From NCBI GenBank assembly GCA_963828715.1, contig CAWHFX010000023.1, positions 81,257-145,256 of the forward strand: 64,000 nucleotides of DNA, written 5' to 3'. The notes beneath the pieces are model-generated. The model saw nothing but the letters and a program-made list of their open reading frames with translations. It searched no databases and was not told the DNA's origin. Below, piece by piece: positions 16,829-24,071 of the stretch. Each line of letters begins with the position of its first letter. Positions within the stretch are counted from its first letter, which is position 1. Source of the DNA: JAQGMV01 sp963828715. GTDB lineage: Bacteria > Pseudomonadota > Gammaproteobacteria > Burkholderiales > SG8-41. A program made the position numbers and the translations under genes.

Positions 16829-17848
16829 TCAAACCAATGCTTCGGCGGCTCGTGCGCGAAGCTGCCCACAGCCGCCATCCACGTCTTGCCCCGCAGACTC
16901 GCGTACTTTCGTAAGAATGCCGCGGTGGTGCAGTGTTCGCGCAATGTGCGCGACGCGTTCCCAGGCAGGCCGTCGAAAATCGAGGCCTTCGACCCTGTTG
17001 AACGGAATCAGGTTGAGCACGCCGTACTTGCCGCAAAGAAGCTCCGCGATCGCCTCGATCTCGTCGTCGCCGTCGTTGATCCCTTCGAGCAGCGTCCACT
17101 GATATTGAATCGGGTATCCCGTCGCGCGCGCATACGCATCGCTGCGCTCGACGAGCTCCTCGGGGCTCATACGGGGAGCGCGTGGCAGCAGTTGCCGGCG
17201 GAGACGCGCTTTGGTGGTGTGCAGCGAGAGGGCGAGCGCCGGTTTGACGGCGCACTGTGGCACGCGCTCGAATACACGCGGGTCGCCGACCGTGGATAAC
17301 ACCAGGTTCTTGTGTGCGATATCACCGACGGTACCCAGCAGCTCGATCGCATCCAGCACGTTCTCCAGGTTGTGCGCGGGCTCGCCCATGCCCATGAAGA
17401 CCACCTTCTTCACGGGCCGGCGCGTGCGGGCCAGGGCAACCTGGGCCACCATCTCCGCACTTCCGAGGTGACGCACCAGGCCATCGCGGCCCGTCATGCA
17501 GAACACGCAGCCCACCGCGCAGCCGACTTGGGACGAGATGCACAGGCCCTCACGCGGCAGCAGCACGCTTTCCACTGTCTGGCCGTCAGCCAGGCGCACC
17601 AGCAATCGCTCGGAGCCGTCGGCGCTCTGCTGCGCGCAGGCGAGGCGCGCGAGGACGGCGAGCTCGGCCTCGATAACGGGCAGAACGGCGCGCAGGCGTT
17701 GCGGCATGAAATCTTCGAATCGCGGCTTGCCGCAAGTTTGGGGCAACGCCCGGGACCAGTTTCGCAGTACGCGAGATTCGTGGCAGGGGCCCGCACCGGC
17801 CGCACGGAGCCGCCGCTTCACATCCTCGATTCTCGTCGCAGTCGTCAC
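16829..17848 (-). CDS. RlmN-family radical SAM rRNA methyltransferase
   Basis: A 339-residue radical S-adenosylmethionine enzyme. The cluster motif is Cys110-x3-Cys114-x2-Cys117 in 'QVGCAVGCVFCMTGRDG'. Cys103 (LCISSQVG) and Cys327 (DVDGGCGQL) match the two cysteines that form the methyl-transfer intermediate in RlmN. 'VVFMGMGEPAHNLENV' and 'LALSLHTTKARLRRQLLPR' are the SAM-binding and substrate motifs. RlmN methylates C2 of A2503 in 23S rRNA and A37 of some tRNAs; the related Cfr methylates C8. The protein is shorter at the N-terminus than typical RlmN and stands in a catabolic neighbourhood, not next to ndk or ispG as the housekeeping copy often is. It may be a paralogue. The ATG at 17846-17848 precedes a normal N-terminal helix. 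Confidence 0.85.
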   Translation of the reverse strand: MTTATRIEDVKRRLRAAGAGPCHESRVLRNWSRALPQTCGKPRFEDFMPQRLRAVLPVIEAELAVLARLACAQQSADGSERLLVRLADGQTVESVLLPREGLCISSQVGCAVGCVFCMTGRDGLVRHLGSAEMVAQVALARTRRPVKKVVFMGMGEPAHNLENVLDAIELLGTVGDIAHKNLVLSTVGDPRVFERVPQCAVKPALALSLHTTKARLRRQLLPRAPRMSPEELVERSDAYARATGYPIQYQWTLLEGINDGDDEIEAIAELLCGKYGVLNLIPFNRVEGLDFRRPAWERVAHIARTLHHRGILTKVRESAGQDVDGGCGQLRARAAEALV

Positions 17849-17880
17849 GGCGTCATTGTAGTGTCAGCCCCTTACACGCA

Positions 17881-18016
17881 TGGGGGAAGGGAGGTTACGG
17901 AGGGAAATCCGTGTGTGGAAAGGAGGTTTCGGAGGAAAACCCTGGTTTTCCTCTGAATCGTTCACCGGCCTGAGGGCTGCCGAATGGCAGCCCGAGCCTT
18001 CAGGCGAGCGCCGCTT
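17881..18016 (+). repeat. Dispersed palindromic repeat, copy C, with a duplicated head
   Basis: The core GGAAGGGAGGTTACGGAGGG occurs at about 17885-17905 and again, diverged, as TGGAAAGGAGGTTTCGGAGG at about 17916-17935, so the head is tandemly duplicated. The central hairpin is GAGGAAAACC / GGTTTTCCTC. It differs from the GGGAAACC version of other copies on both arms, so pairing is kept. A second hairpin GGGCTGCC..GGCAGCCC follows at about 17973-17992. The copy ends 1 bp before the stop codon of the minus-strand TctC gene (18018-18020). Confidence 0.8.
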
Positions 18017-18017
18017 C

Positions 18018-18992
18018 CTACTCCGGCGTCAATACGCCGGCCTTGATCAAGCCCCGGACCCGCCCGACCTGCGTCATCACGTATTTCGTGGCGTCCTCCG
18101 GCGAGCCACCGACGATGTCCATGCCGAGATCGGCGAGACGGTTGCGCACATCGGGTTGCGCGAGCGCGTCGTTCACCCCCGCATTGAGCTTGCGCACGAT
18201 CGCCGGCGGCGTACGCGACGGCGCTGCCATGCCGTAGAAATTAGGGGATTCCGCATCCTTGATGCCGACTTCCGCGAACGTCGGCACGTCGGGAATCGCC
18301 GGCTGGCGTTTCGGTCCTGCCACGCCGATCACGCGCACGCGTCCCGTCCGGATCTGTGTCTCGGCGGTCGCGACCGACGTGAGGATGCCCGCGACCTGGC
18401 CGCTCACGACGTCGATCATGGCCAGAGCTCCGCCCTTATAGGGCACGTGCACGAGCTTCACCCCCGTGGCCGCTTCGAATATCGCCATGCTGATGTGCGG
18501 CGTGCTGTTCACGCCAGCGGAAGCCCAATTGACCTTGCCCGGACGCGCCTTCACGTAGTCGACAAATTCGCCCGGCGTTTTCGCCGGGATAGACGGATTC
18601 ACGATGAGGACCATGGGATTGTCGGCTGCGATGGCGACGTACGCGAAATCTTCCACACGATAGGCCGGCTTCTTCACGAGCAGCGTATTGCCGATGTTCG
18701 GCCCGGCGGTGGCGAGCAGCACCGTGTAGCCGTCCGGCGCCGCGCGCGCGACGATCTCGGCGCCGATCGCGCCGCCCGCCCCACCGCGATTGTCGACGAT
18801 GATTTGCTTCCCCCAGATTTCGGTGAGGCGCTGGCCGATCACGCGTGCGATGAGATCCGTCGACGCGCCGGGCGTGAACGGCACGACCCAACGGATGGGC
18901 TTCGAGGGAAAGCTCTCGGCCGATTCCGATGTCTCGCCCGCGATGCATGCGCTCGCGCAGCACAACGCCAGTGCAAGCCACATTGCCTTCAT
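18018..18992 (-). CDS. TctC/Bug family substrate-binding protein
   Basis: A 324-residue periplasmic binding protein. The start at 18990-18992 has GGAGG seven bases upstream; an in-phase start at 19073 would add a charged stretch before the signal peptide and is not preferred. The signal peptide (MKAMWLALALCCASACIAGE) ends near residue 20. Mature blocks are 'FPSKPIRWVVPFTPGASTDL', 'IVDNRGGAGGAIGAEI', 'AAPDGYTVLLATAGPNIG', 'LVHVPYKGGALAMIDVVSGQ' and a C-terminal tail ending 'IKAGVLTPE', slightly atypical where most end in a short basic-acidic motif. No TctA/TctB genes are nearby. It is separated from the RlmN-like gene by repeat copy C. Ligand unknown. Confidence 0.9.
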   Translation of the reverse strand: MKAMWLALALCCASACIAGETSESAESFPSKPIRWVVPFTPGASTDLIARVIGQRLTEIWGKQIIVDNRGGAGGAIGAEIVARAAPDGYTVLLATAGPNIGNTLLVKKPAYRVEDFAYVAIAADNPMVLIVNPSIPAKTPGEFVDYVKARPGKVNWASAGVNSTPHISMAIFEAATGVKLVHVPYKGGALAMIDVVSGQVAGILTSVATAETQIRTGRVRVIGVAGPKRQPAIPDVPTFAEVGIKDAESPNFYGMAAPSRTPPAIVRKLNAGVNDALAQPDVRNRLADLGMDIVGGSPEDATKYVMTQVGRVRGLIKAGVLTPE

Positions 18993-19223
18993 CGACCGCC
19001 TCCGTGAGTCGAGCCGCGAGCTTATCCGGTTTGGCGCGGCCGCTCTAATCTCATGATTCATAACTCGACGCAACGCGTGCGGCCTGCCGTTCCCCCACGG
19101 TAGACTCTCACCTCCCCCACTGTTTTGAGCGGCCCTTCGACCAGGTACGGCTCCGCCGTGTCAGTCGAGGACGCGAAGTGCATGAAGAAAGACGGCATTG
19201 TCTGACAGCGCCTGCACCGGGCC

Positions 19224-20468
19224 ATGAGTTCGTTCTTCTCGACGATTCGCGGCCATCGAGCATTCAAGGCACTGCGTTATCGTGAGTTTCGGCTGATCTG
19301 CAGCGGCCAGGTGTTCAGCAATATCGGCATGTGGATGGACGAGCTCTCCCGCGGCTGGCTGATCTACCAGCTTACGAATTCGGTCGTCCAGCTCGGTCTC
19401 GTGCGCGGCATTCAGTTCATTCCCACGGTGCTGATTTCGCCGTTCGCCGGTACGGCCGCCGATCGGTATTCGCGCAAGACGTTGCTGCTCGTTTCACTGA
19501 CAGGGCAAGGGATGTCGTTTGCCGCGCTGGCCTTGCTGATATTCAGCAAGCATGTCGAACCATGGCACGTGTACGTGATCGCGGTGGTTGCCGGCATGAT
19601 GCAGGCGATCCAGCAGCCTGCGCGTTCCGCGATCGTGACCGACACCGTGCCGCTCGATCTGCTGACCAATGCTATCGGCCTAACGGCGTTGATCTTCAAC
19701 GGGTCGCGGCTCCTGGGACCGGCGCTGGCGGGCGCGCTCATCGCCGCGGTGGACACCGGCGGCGCGTTCGCGGTGCAGGCCGCCTGCATGTTCATAGCGG
19801 TGGTATGGACGGCGCGGCTGGCCCCGCTGCCGCTTTCTGACAGCAGGGCCATGACGGCGCGACGGGAGTCTTTCGCGCACAGCATCGTCGAAGGCTGGAA
19901 GTTTTCCTGGCACAACCAGACCGTTCGCGCCGGAATTCTGTGCACGACCATCGTATGCACCTTGATGTTTCCGTTCACCACGCTGCTGCCGGTGTTCGCG
20001 CGGGACCTCCTCAACGTGGGCGCGGAAGGACAGGGTTTTCTGCTCGCCGCGATGGGCTTCGGCGCATTGATGAGCGCGGCCACCATCGCGCTCGCGGGCC
20101 ATCGGCTCACACGAGGCAGGGTCATGATCGACTCATCGATCGTGTACGGCCTGGCGCTCGTGGTGTTTGCCGCCTCGCCGTGGTACTCGTTGTCGATCGT
20201 CGCGATGGTCGTGGCGGGGCTGTGCCACGTTCACGCCAACGCACTGGTGCATACCGTCGTGCAGGCGCACTCGCCGCCGGCGTATCGGGGCCGTACCATG
20301 GCTCTGTTCAACATGAGCCAGATGCTCTCCACCGCCGGCAGCATGCTGATCGGCCTGCTGGCCTTCGTGCTCGGGTCACGCGGTGCTGTCGCAACGATGG
20401 GCGTCCTCGGTGCGGTGGGGATCGTACTTCTGGTGTTGCTCATGCCACGCGCGCGGCAGATCAAGTAG
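19224..20468 (+). CDS. MFS transporter (EntS-like exporter group)
   Basis: A 414-residue inner-membrane transporter with about twelve hydrophobic helices. The N-terminal 'FKALRYREFRLICSGQVFSNIG' and 'MWMDELSRGWLIYQLTNS' are typical of the MFS_3/enterobactin-exporter-like group. The loop 2-3 motif is 'SPFAGTAADRYSRKTLLL', and the repeat of it in the second half is weaker ('AGHRLTRGRVM'). 'AIQQPARSAIVTDTVP' and 'GPALAGALIAAV' are also characteristic. Members export siderophores, small hydrophobic compounds or drugs. The ATG at 19224 follows a weak upstream site. It stands alone on the plus strand, with no biosynthetic cluster beside it, so substrate is unknown. Confidence 0.88.
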   Translation: MSSFFSTIRGHRAFKALRYREFRLICSGQVFSNIGMWMDELSRGWLIYQLTNSVVQLGLVRGIQFIPTVLISPFAGTAADRYSRKTLLLVSLTGQGMSFAALALLIFSKHVEPWHVYVIAVVAGMMQAIQQPARSAIVTDTVPLDLLTNAIGLTALIFNGSRLLGPALAGALIAAVDTGGAFAVQAACMFIAVVWTARLAPLPLSDSRAMTARRESFAHSIVEGWKFSWHNQTVRAGILCTTIVCTLMFPFTTLLPVFARDLLNVGAEGQGFLLAAMGFGALMSAATIALAGHRLTRGRVMIDSSIVYGLALVVFAASPWYSLSIVAMVVAGLCHVHANALVHTVVQAHSPPAYRGRTMALFNMSQMLSTAGSMLIGLLAFVLGSRGAVATMGVLGAVGIVLLVLLMPRARQIK

Positions 20469-20728
20469 CAACGAACTCAGCTATCTCACCACGCGTAGGC
20501 GATGGCCGCGCTGGTGACATTTGCCGTGCAGCACGGATTGACGACGCTCGATTGACGAAGAGGCGCCGCAGCACGCCAGGACTCTGGCTCCGTTTCGCGC
20601 CGGCCCCGGCAATCGCACGAAAAGGACATAACTCCGCACGTTTTGATATTGATGCCGCCGCCGGCGTCTCCCATAGTCCTACGCGGTCCGGACGTTTTCT
20701 CGCGCCGGACGCTGACAGGAGAGAACGC

Positions 20729-21382
20729 ATGAGCACGGACAGTGATATCAAACGGGATGTCGAAAACGAGCTGCGATGGGATCCGGACATCAATGCGACG
20801 GACATCGCCGTCACCGTGAAAGACGGGATAGTGACCCTCGCGGGTTTCGTGCGCAGCTACGCGCAGAAGTGGCAGGCGGAGCGCGATGCAAAACGGATCG
20901 CGGGCGTCCGTGGGCTGGCTAACGATATCGAGGTACGGCTTCCTGTGCTCGATCAGCGCCCGGACCCGGAGATTGCGCGCGACGCCGTATCGGCGCTCAA
21001 GGCCCACCTTCCGTATTCGGCCGACAATATCAGGGTCGTGATGAACAATGGCTGGCTCACGCTCGAAGGTAACGTGGAATGGAATTACCAGAAAGAGCGT
21101 GCGGAAGAAGCCGTGCGGCACGTCAGGGGCGTCAAAGGCGTCACCAACCTGATCGGGATCAAGCCCCAGGTCACGGCGAGCGAAGTGAAACGCAAGATCG
21201 AACAGGCGCTGAAACGCAGCGCCGAGGTGGATGCAAGCCGCATCACGGTCGAGGCGAATGGCGGCGAGGTCACTCTCAAGGGCACGGTGCGCTCCTGGGC
21301 CGAGCGCGAGGAGGCCGAGCGCGCCGCATGGCTCGCCCCGGGGGTCACGAAAGTGAACAACGAGATTGCGATCCGCCTCTGA
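20729..21382 (+). CDS. Protein with three BON domains
   Basis: A 217-residue protein made almost entirely of three BON domains: about residues 3-71 (ending 'RGLANDIEVRLP'), 78-147 ('GWLTLEGNVEWNYQKERAEEAV', 'GVTNLIGIKP') and 150-217 ('GGEVTLKGTVRSWAEREEAERAAW', 'VNNEIAIRL'). Each has the 'G.V.L.G.V.....' strand pattern followed by a helix. BON domains bind phospholipid or other surfaces. Single or double copies occur in OsmY and in stress proteins, but here there is no signal peptide, so a cytoplasmic or inner-membrane-associated role is likelier. The start at 20729 has AGGAGAG upstream. A longer in-phase frame back to 19940 is a shadow of the MFS gene. The stop lies inside the terminator hairpin that follows. 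Confidence 0.88.
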   Translation: MSTDSDIKRDVENELRWDPDINATDIAVTVKDGIVTLAGFVRSYAQKWQAERDAKRIAGVRGLANDIEVRLPVLDQRPDPEIARDAVSALKAHLPYSADNIRVVMNNGWLTLEGNVEWNYQKERAEEAVRHVRGVKGVTNLIGIKPQVTASEVKRKIEQALKRSAEVDASRITVEANGGEVTLKGTVRSWAEREEAERAAWLAPGVTKVNNEIAIRL

Positions 21383-21408
21383 CGCGCACTCGCGCGAGCG
21401 CGCGTCAG
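21379..21408. terminator. Bidirectional terminator-like hairpin containing both flanking stop codons
   Basis: A perfect 9-bp stem, CTGACGCGC (21379-21387) with GCGCGTCAG (21400-21408), encloses CTCGCGCGAG, itself a palindrome, giving an almost continuous stem. The BON gene's TGA (21380-21382) and the reverse complement of the convergent gene's TGA (21405-21407) are both part of the stem. There is no long T run, so termination might need Rho. Confidence 0.65.
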
Positions 21409-21938
21409 TGAAGCGCGAGCGCCGCCTTGTCTGCCGCAGCCTGTTCCGAAAGCGCCTTGTAAATCAGCGCGAAGCCCTGCATGACCGGGCCGTAGCTGCC
21501 CAGACGCGTGGCGGCGTTGTGCGCCATCTGCAGCAACTCGGCATTCGTGGCATCCAGCTCGTCGATCGCGCGCATCGTAAAAGCCTCGACGCCGAGCGCA
21601 TCGATCTGCTCCACGACGCTCGCACGTGTGTCCTCGGTCACGCGCGGCAGCGTGCTCAGCAGGCGCATGATCGGGCTCATGCGTTTCAACTCTGCCGAGA
21701 GCAGGCGGTAAAAGACGCAGAGCTCGAGCATGACGTCCGCGGAAACGGGTCCGAAGCTCGCCGCGCACTTCGTCGCAATGTCGAGAATCTCGGGATTGGT
21801 CTCGCTCAGCTCCCGGAGCGTTTCCTCCAGGCACGGTGCAGGACCTCTGTGATCGAGCTCACGGGTGACGTTTTCCCGTGTCAAGCTCGTGACGCGCGGT
21901 AGAAACAAAGGAGCGCCTCCAGTCTGAAAGCGCGGCAT
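21405..21938 (-). CDS. Conserved-looking protein of unknown function
   Basis: I do not recognise a family. The 177-residue product has no signal peptide or membrane segment. From about residue 35 it is predicted by eye to be mainly helical, with regular hydrophobic spacing ('ETLRELSETNPEILDIATKC', 'MLELCVFYRLLSAELKRMSP', 'AELLQMAHNAATRLGSYGPV', 'GFALIYKALSEQAAADKAAL'). Codon use matches its neighbours, which supports a real gene. The ATG at 21936-21938 lacks a strong ribosome-binding site; a later start is possible because the first 25 residues are less regular. It faces the BON-domain gene, sharing its terminator. A phasin-like or membrane-surface role would fit the helical make-up, but that is only a guess. 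Confidence 0.55.
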   Translation of the reverse strand: MPRFQTGGAPLFLPRVTSLTRENVTRELDHRGPAPCLEETLRELSETNPEILDIATKCAASFGPVSADVMLELCVFYRLLSAELKRMSPIMRLLSTLPRVTEDTRASVVEQIDALGVEAFTMRAIDELDATNAELLQMAHNAATRLGSYGPVMQGFALIYKALSEQAAADKAALALH

Positions 21939-22075
21939 TGTGCTTGAGCCGACACCGTGCAGTAAAGACTACGGTGCGGCAGGTTTACGACAAAACTCCG
22001 CAAGTTCCTCTATTGGCGCCGCGCATACTCGTCCACACATGAGAAACAGTCGCGCTTCATCCATGGAGAACGCAC

Positions 22076-22504
22076 ATGTATGCGCACGCTCGACAGATCG
22101 TTTTCGGTGTGGTGCTGGCCTTCGCTGCACCTCAGGTGCCTGCACAAGCCGCTGCGGCCCACAAGACCACGGGTGAAATCGCCTATGCCACCGGCGGCAT
22201 CGGCGTAGACGAGCGCCAGGCGCTCAAGCAGATGGAAAAAGATTTCAACCTGAAGCTGCTCTTCACGGAGCCGGACGGGCATTTCATATCCGACGCAAGT
22301 GTTGTGATCCAGAACGCTTCCGGCAAACCGGTGCTCTCCGAGCAGGCTGGCCCGGTATTCCTCGCGAAACTGCCGCCCGGCACGTATACCGTGGAATCAA
22401 CTTTCGGCGGACAGAGGCAAACGCGCAAGGTCACCGTCGGAAAGCAGCTCACCACGGCCCAGTTCCTGTTCAGACACGTCACCGGCGATGTCGCGCAGCG
22501 TTGA
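22076..22504 (+). CDS. Small secreted protein with a carboxypeptidase-regulatory-like (beta-sandwich) segment
   Basis: A 142-residue protein with a signal peptide (core 'IVFGVVLAFAAPQVPAQA', cleavage likely after AQA). The mature part begins with a helix-like 'IGVDERQALKQMEKDFNLKL' and then shows 'ISDASVVIQNASGKPVLSEQ', 'VFLAKLPPGTYTVESTFGGQ' and 'RKVTVG'. This is the strand pattern of carboxypeptidase-D regulatory-like domains that decorate exported proteins. No enzyme motif is present. The start at 22076 has GGAGAA upstream. It is followed 51 bp later by the DUF1931 gene on the same strand. A periplasmic location is likely; function unknown. Confidence 0.7.
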   Translation: MYAHARQIVFGVVLAFAAPQVPAQAAAAHKTTGEIAYATGGIGVDERQALKQMEKDFNLKLLFTEPDGHFISDASVVIQNASGKPVLSEQAGPVFLAKLPPGTYTVESTFGGQRQTRKVTVGKQLTTAQFLFRHVTGDVAQR

Positions 22505-22555
22505 CGCGACGCGGCCGATGCAGCCGCGCGAGCACGCCTGAAAGAGGGTCGCACC

Positions 22556-23008
22556 ATGCTCACCAGCACCAACATTGCCAAGTTCGAACGCTTCTTCAGG
22601 CTTGCCGCAGGCCTCGATATCGACAAGAAAGACCTCGATCGGCTCGCGGAATTCGTCAACGCGACGATCCGCAACCTCATCGTGCGCGCGGAAGCGATCG
22701 CCAAAGCGAACATGCGAAACGTGATCGAGCCTTATGATCTCCCTGTCCCGCGAGGGCTTCAGGACCGCGTCAACGAGTTTCGAAAGCTGGATGAAGCGCT
22801 TGGCCTCGAGGCCGAGTTCGACCGGCTCGTCAAGCGCCCGCCGACGGACCTCGACTATTCCGAGGACACCGAACGCAAGCTCGTCAGCGTTGCCGGCGGG
22901 CTCTCGCTCGCCCTCGCAGGCAGCTTCAAGGTGATCGATCCCGAGGTGAAGAACCCGAGCTCGCGACACTGGGAACAGGCCTATGCGCTTTACGACCTGG
23001 TGCTGTAG
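22556..23008 (+). CDS. DUF1931 protein with tandem histone folds
   Basis: A 150-residue protein matching the DUF1931 family, whose structurally known members (for example Aq_328 of Aquifex) consist of two consecutive histone folds in one chain. The first fold is seen in 'NIAKFERFFRLAAGLDIDKK', 'LDRLAEFVNATIRNLIVRAE', 'AIAKANMRNVIEPYDLPVPR', with the 'R.viep.DlpvP' turn typical of the family. The second is in 'DRVNEFRKLDEALGLEAEFD' through 'LALAGSFKVIDPEVKN'. Length agrees with the family. It is probably cytoplasmic. Family members have been proposed to bind DNA, but the biological role is not established. The ATG at 22556 follows AAGAGGG. It precedes the oxidoreductase gene by 5 bp, so the two are probably co-transcribed. 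Confidence 0.8.
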   Translation: MLTSTNIAKFERFFRLAAGLDIDKKDLDRLAEFVNATIRNLIVRAEAIAKANMRNVIEPYDLPVPRGLQDRVNEFRKLDEALGLEAEFDRLVKRPPTDLDYSEDTERKLVSVAGGLSLALAGSFKVIDPEVKNPSSRHWEQAYALYDLVL

Positions 23009-23013
23009 ATACG

Positions 23014-24018
23014 ATGCCGCGTAAGACGCAGCCCGCGCGTCCCCCGGTCCTTCCCGAGACGCGCACGGGTGCGGCAATCGACCGCTTCGGTCCGCCGTCG
23101 GTGCTCAAGCCTCACGTGCTGCCCATGCCCGAGGTCGGTTCGCGGGAGGTGCTGATCCAGATGTACGCCGCCGGCGTGGGCGTGTGGGACGCGGAAGCGC
23201 GCGAGGGATCGTGGCGCCCCTGGGGCAAGAATCCGGAGTTCCCGCTGGTGATCGGCACCGATGGCGCCGGACTGGTGGCCGCGAAAGGCTCGGCGGTGCG
23301 TCGCTTCGCGCCGGGCGATCGCGTCTGGGCTTTTCACATCGCCAATCCGAAAGGCGGGTTCTATGCCGAATACGTTGCCGTCGATGCGGCGTGCGTCGGC
23401 TACGTCCCGCAGCTTGTCGACTGGACGCAGGCGGGTGCCGGCGCGGTGACGGGGCTTACTGCGCTGCAAGGGATCGACCGCGAGCTGCGCCTCAAACCCG
23501 GCGAAACGCTCCTCGTGCTCGGCGCCTCGGGGGCGGTCGGCACGCTCGCTGTGCAGTTCGCGAAGGCGCGCGGAGCGCGCGTTCTCGGCACCGCGAGCGG
23601 TGCCGACGCGCAGCGGCTGGTGCGCAGCCTCGGCGCGGACTTCGTGCTCGACGCGCGTAGCGAAGCCTTCGTCGATCAGTTGATCGAGCACGCCCCCGAA
23701 GGTCTCGATGCGCTGCTCGCATTTGCAGGCGGTGAGCCGTTCCGGCATGCGGTCGAGCACATCCGCGACGGTGGACGCGTGGCCTATCCGAATGGCGTCG
23801 AGCCCGTTTCCAGGCCGCGCAAAGGCATACGCGTTCATGCTTATGATGCCGAAGCGACCACCGCGCGATGGGAACGCCTCGGCCGGGCAATGGTGGAAGG
23901 CAACGTGCGGGTGGTCGTGGGAGCCACGTATCCGCTCACGGAAGCGGACAAAGCCCACGAGCGATTGGAGCAGGGGCACGTCCTCGGCCGCATCGCGCTT
24001 CGTGTGCGCCGCCACTGA
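23014..24018 (+). CDS. NADP-dependent quinone oxidoreductase-like protein (zeta-crystallin type MDR)
   Basis: A 334-residue medium-chain dehydrogenase/reductase of the zinc-free quinone oxidoreductase group. The N-terminal GroES-like domain contains 'GSREVLIQMYAAGVGVWDAE' and 'VIGTDGAGLVAAKGSAV', with no zinc-ligand set. The nucleotide-binding motif is 'LLVLGASGAVGTLAVQFAKA' and the following 'GARVLGTASGAD' favours NADPH. It ends with the usual 'RLEQGHVLGRIALRVR'. The family reduces quinones or enones, often under oxidative or electrophile stress. The start at 23014 is 5 bp after the DUF1931 stop, and tight spacing makes an operon likely. It is followed by 53 bp and then the converging histidine kinase. 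Substrate unknown. Confidence 0.85.
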   Translation: MPRKTQPARPPVLPETRTGAAIDRFGPPSVLKPHVLPMPEVGSREVLIQMYAAGVGVWDAEAREGSWRPWGKNPEFPLVIGTDGAGLVAAKGSAVRRFAPGDRVWAFHIANPKGGFYAEYVAVDAACVGYVPQLVDWTQAGAGAVTGLTALQGIDRELRLKPGETLLVLGASGAVGTLAVQFAKARGARVLGTASGADAQRLVRSLGADFVLDARSEAFVDQLIEHAPEGLDALLAFAGGEPFRHAVEHIRDGGRVAYPNGVEPVSRPRKGIRVHAYDAEATTARWERLGRAMVEGNVRVVVGATYPLTEADKAHERLEQGHVLGRIALRVRRH

Positions 24019-24071
24019 GCCGCCCGCAAGTAAGCACGCAGCACCGCGAACGAGAGCACCATAGCTCCATG

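Noticed and set aside
11331..18016. CRISPR array formed by the recurring core sequence
   Set aside because: Copies are kilobases apart, occur in both orientations and are separated by genes; there is no regular spacer pattern and no cas gene.
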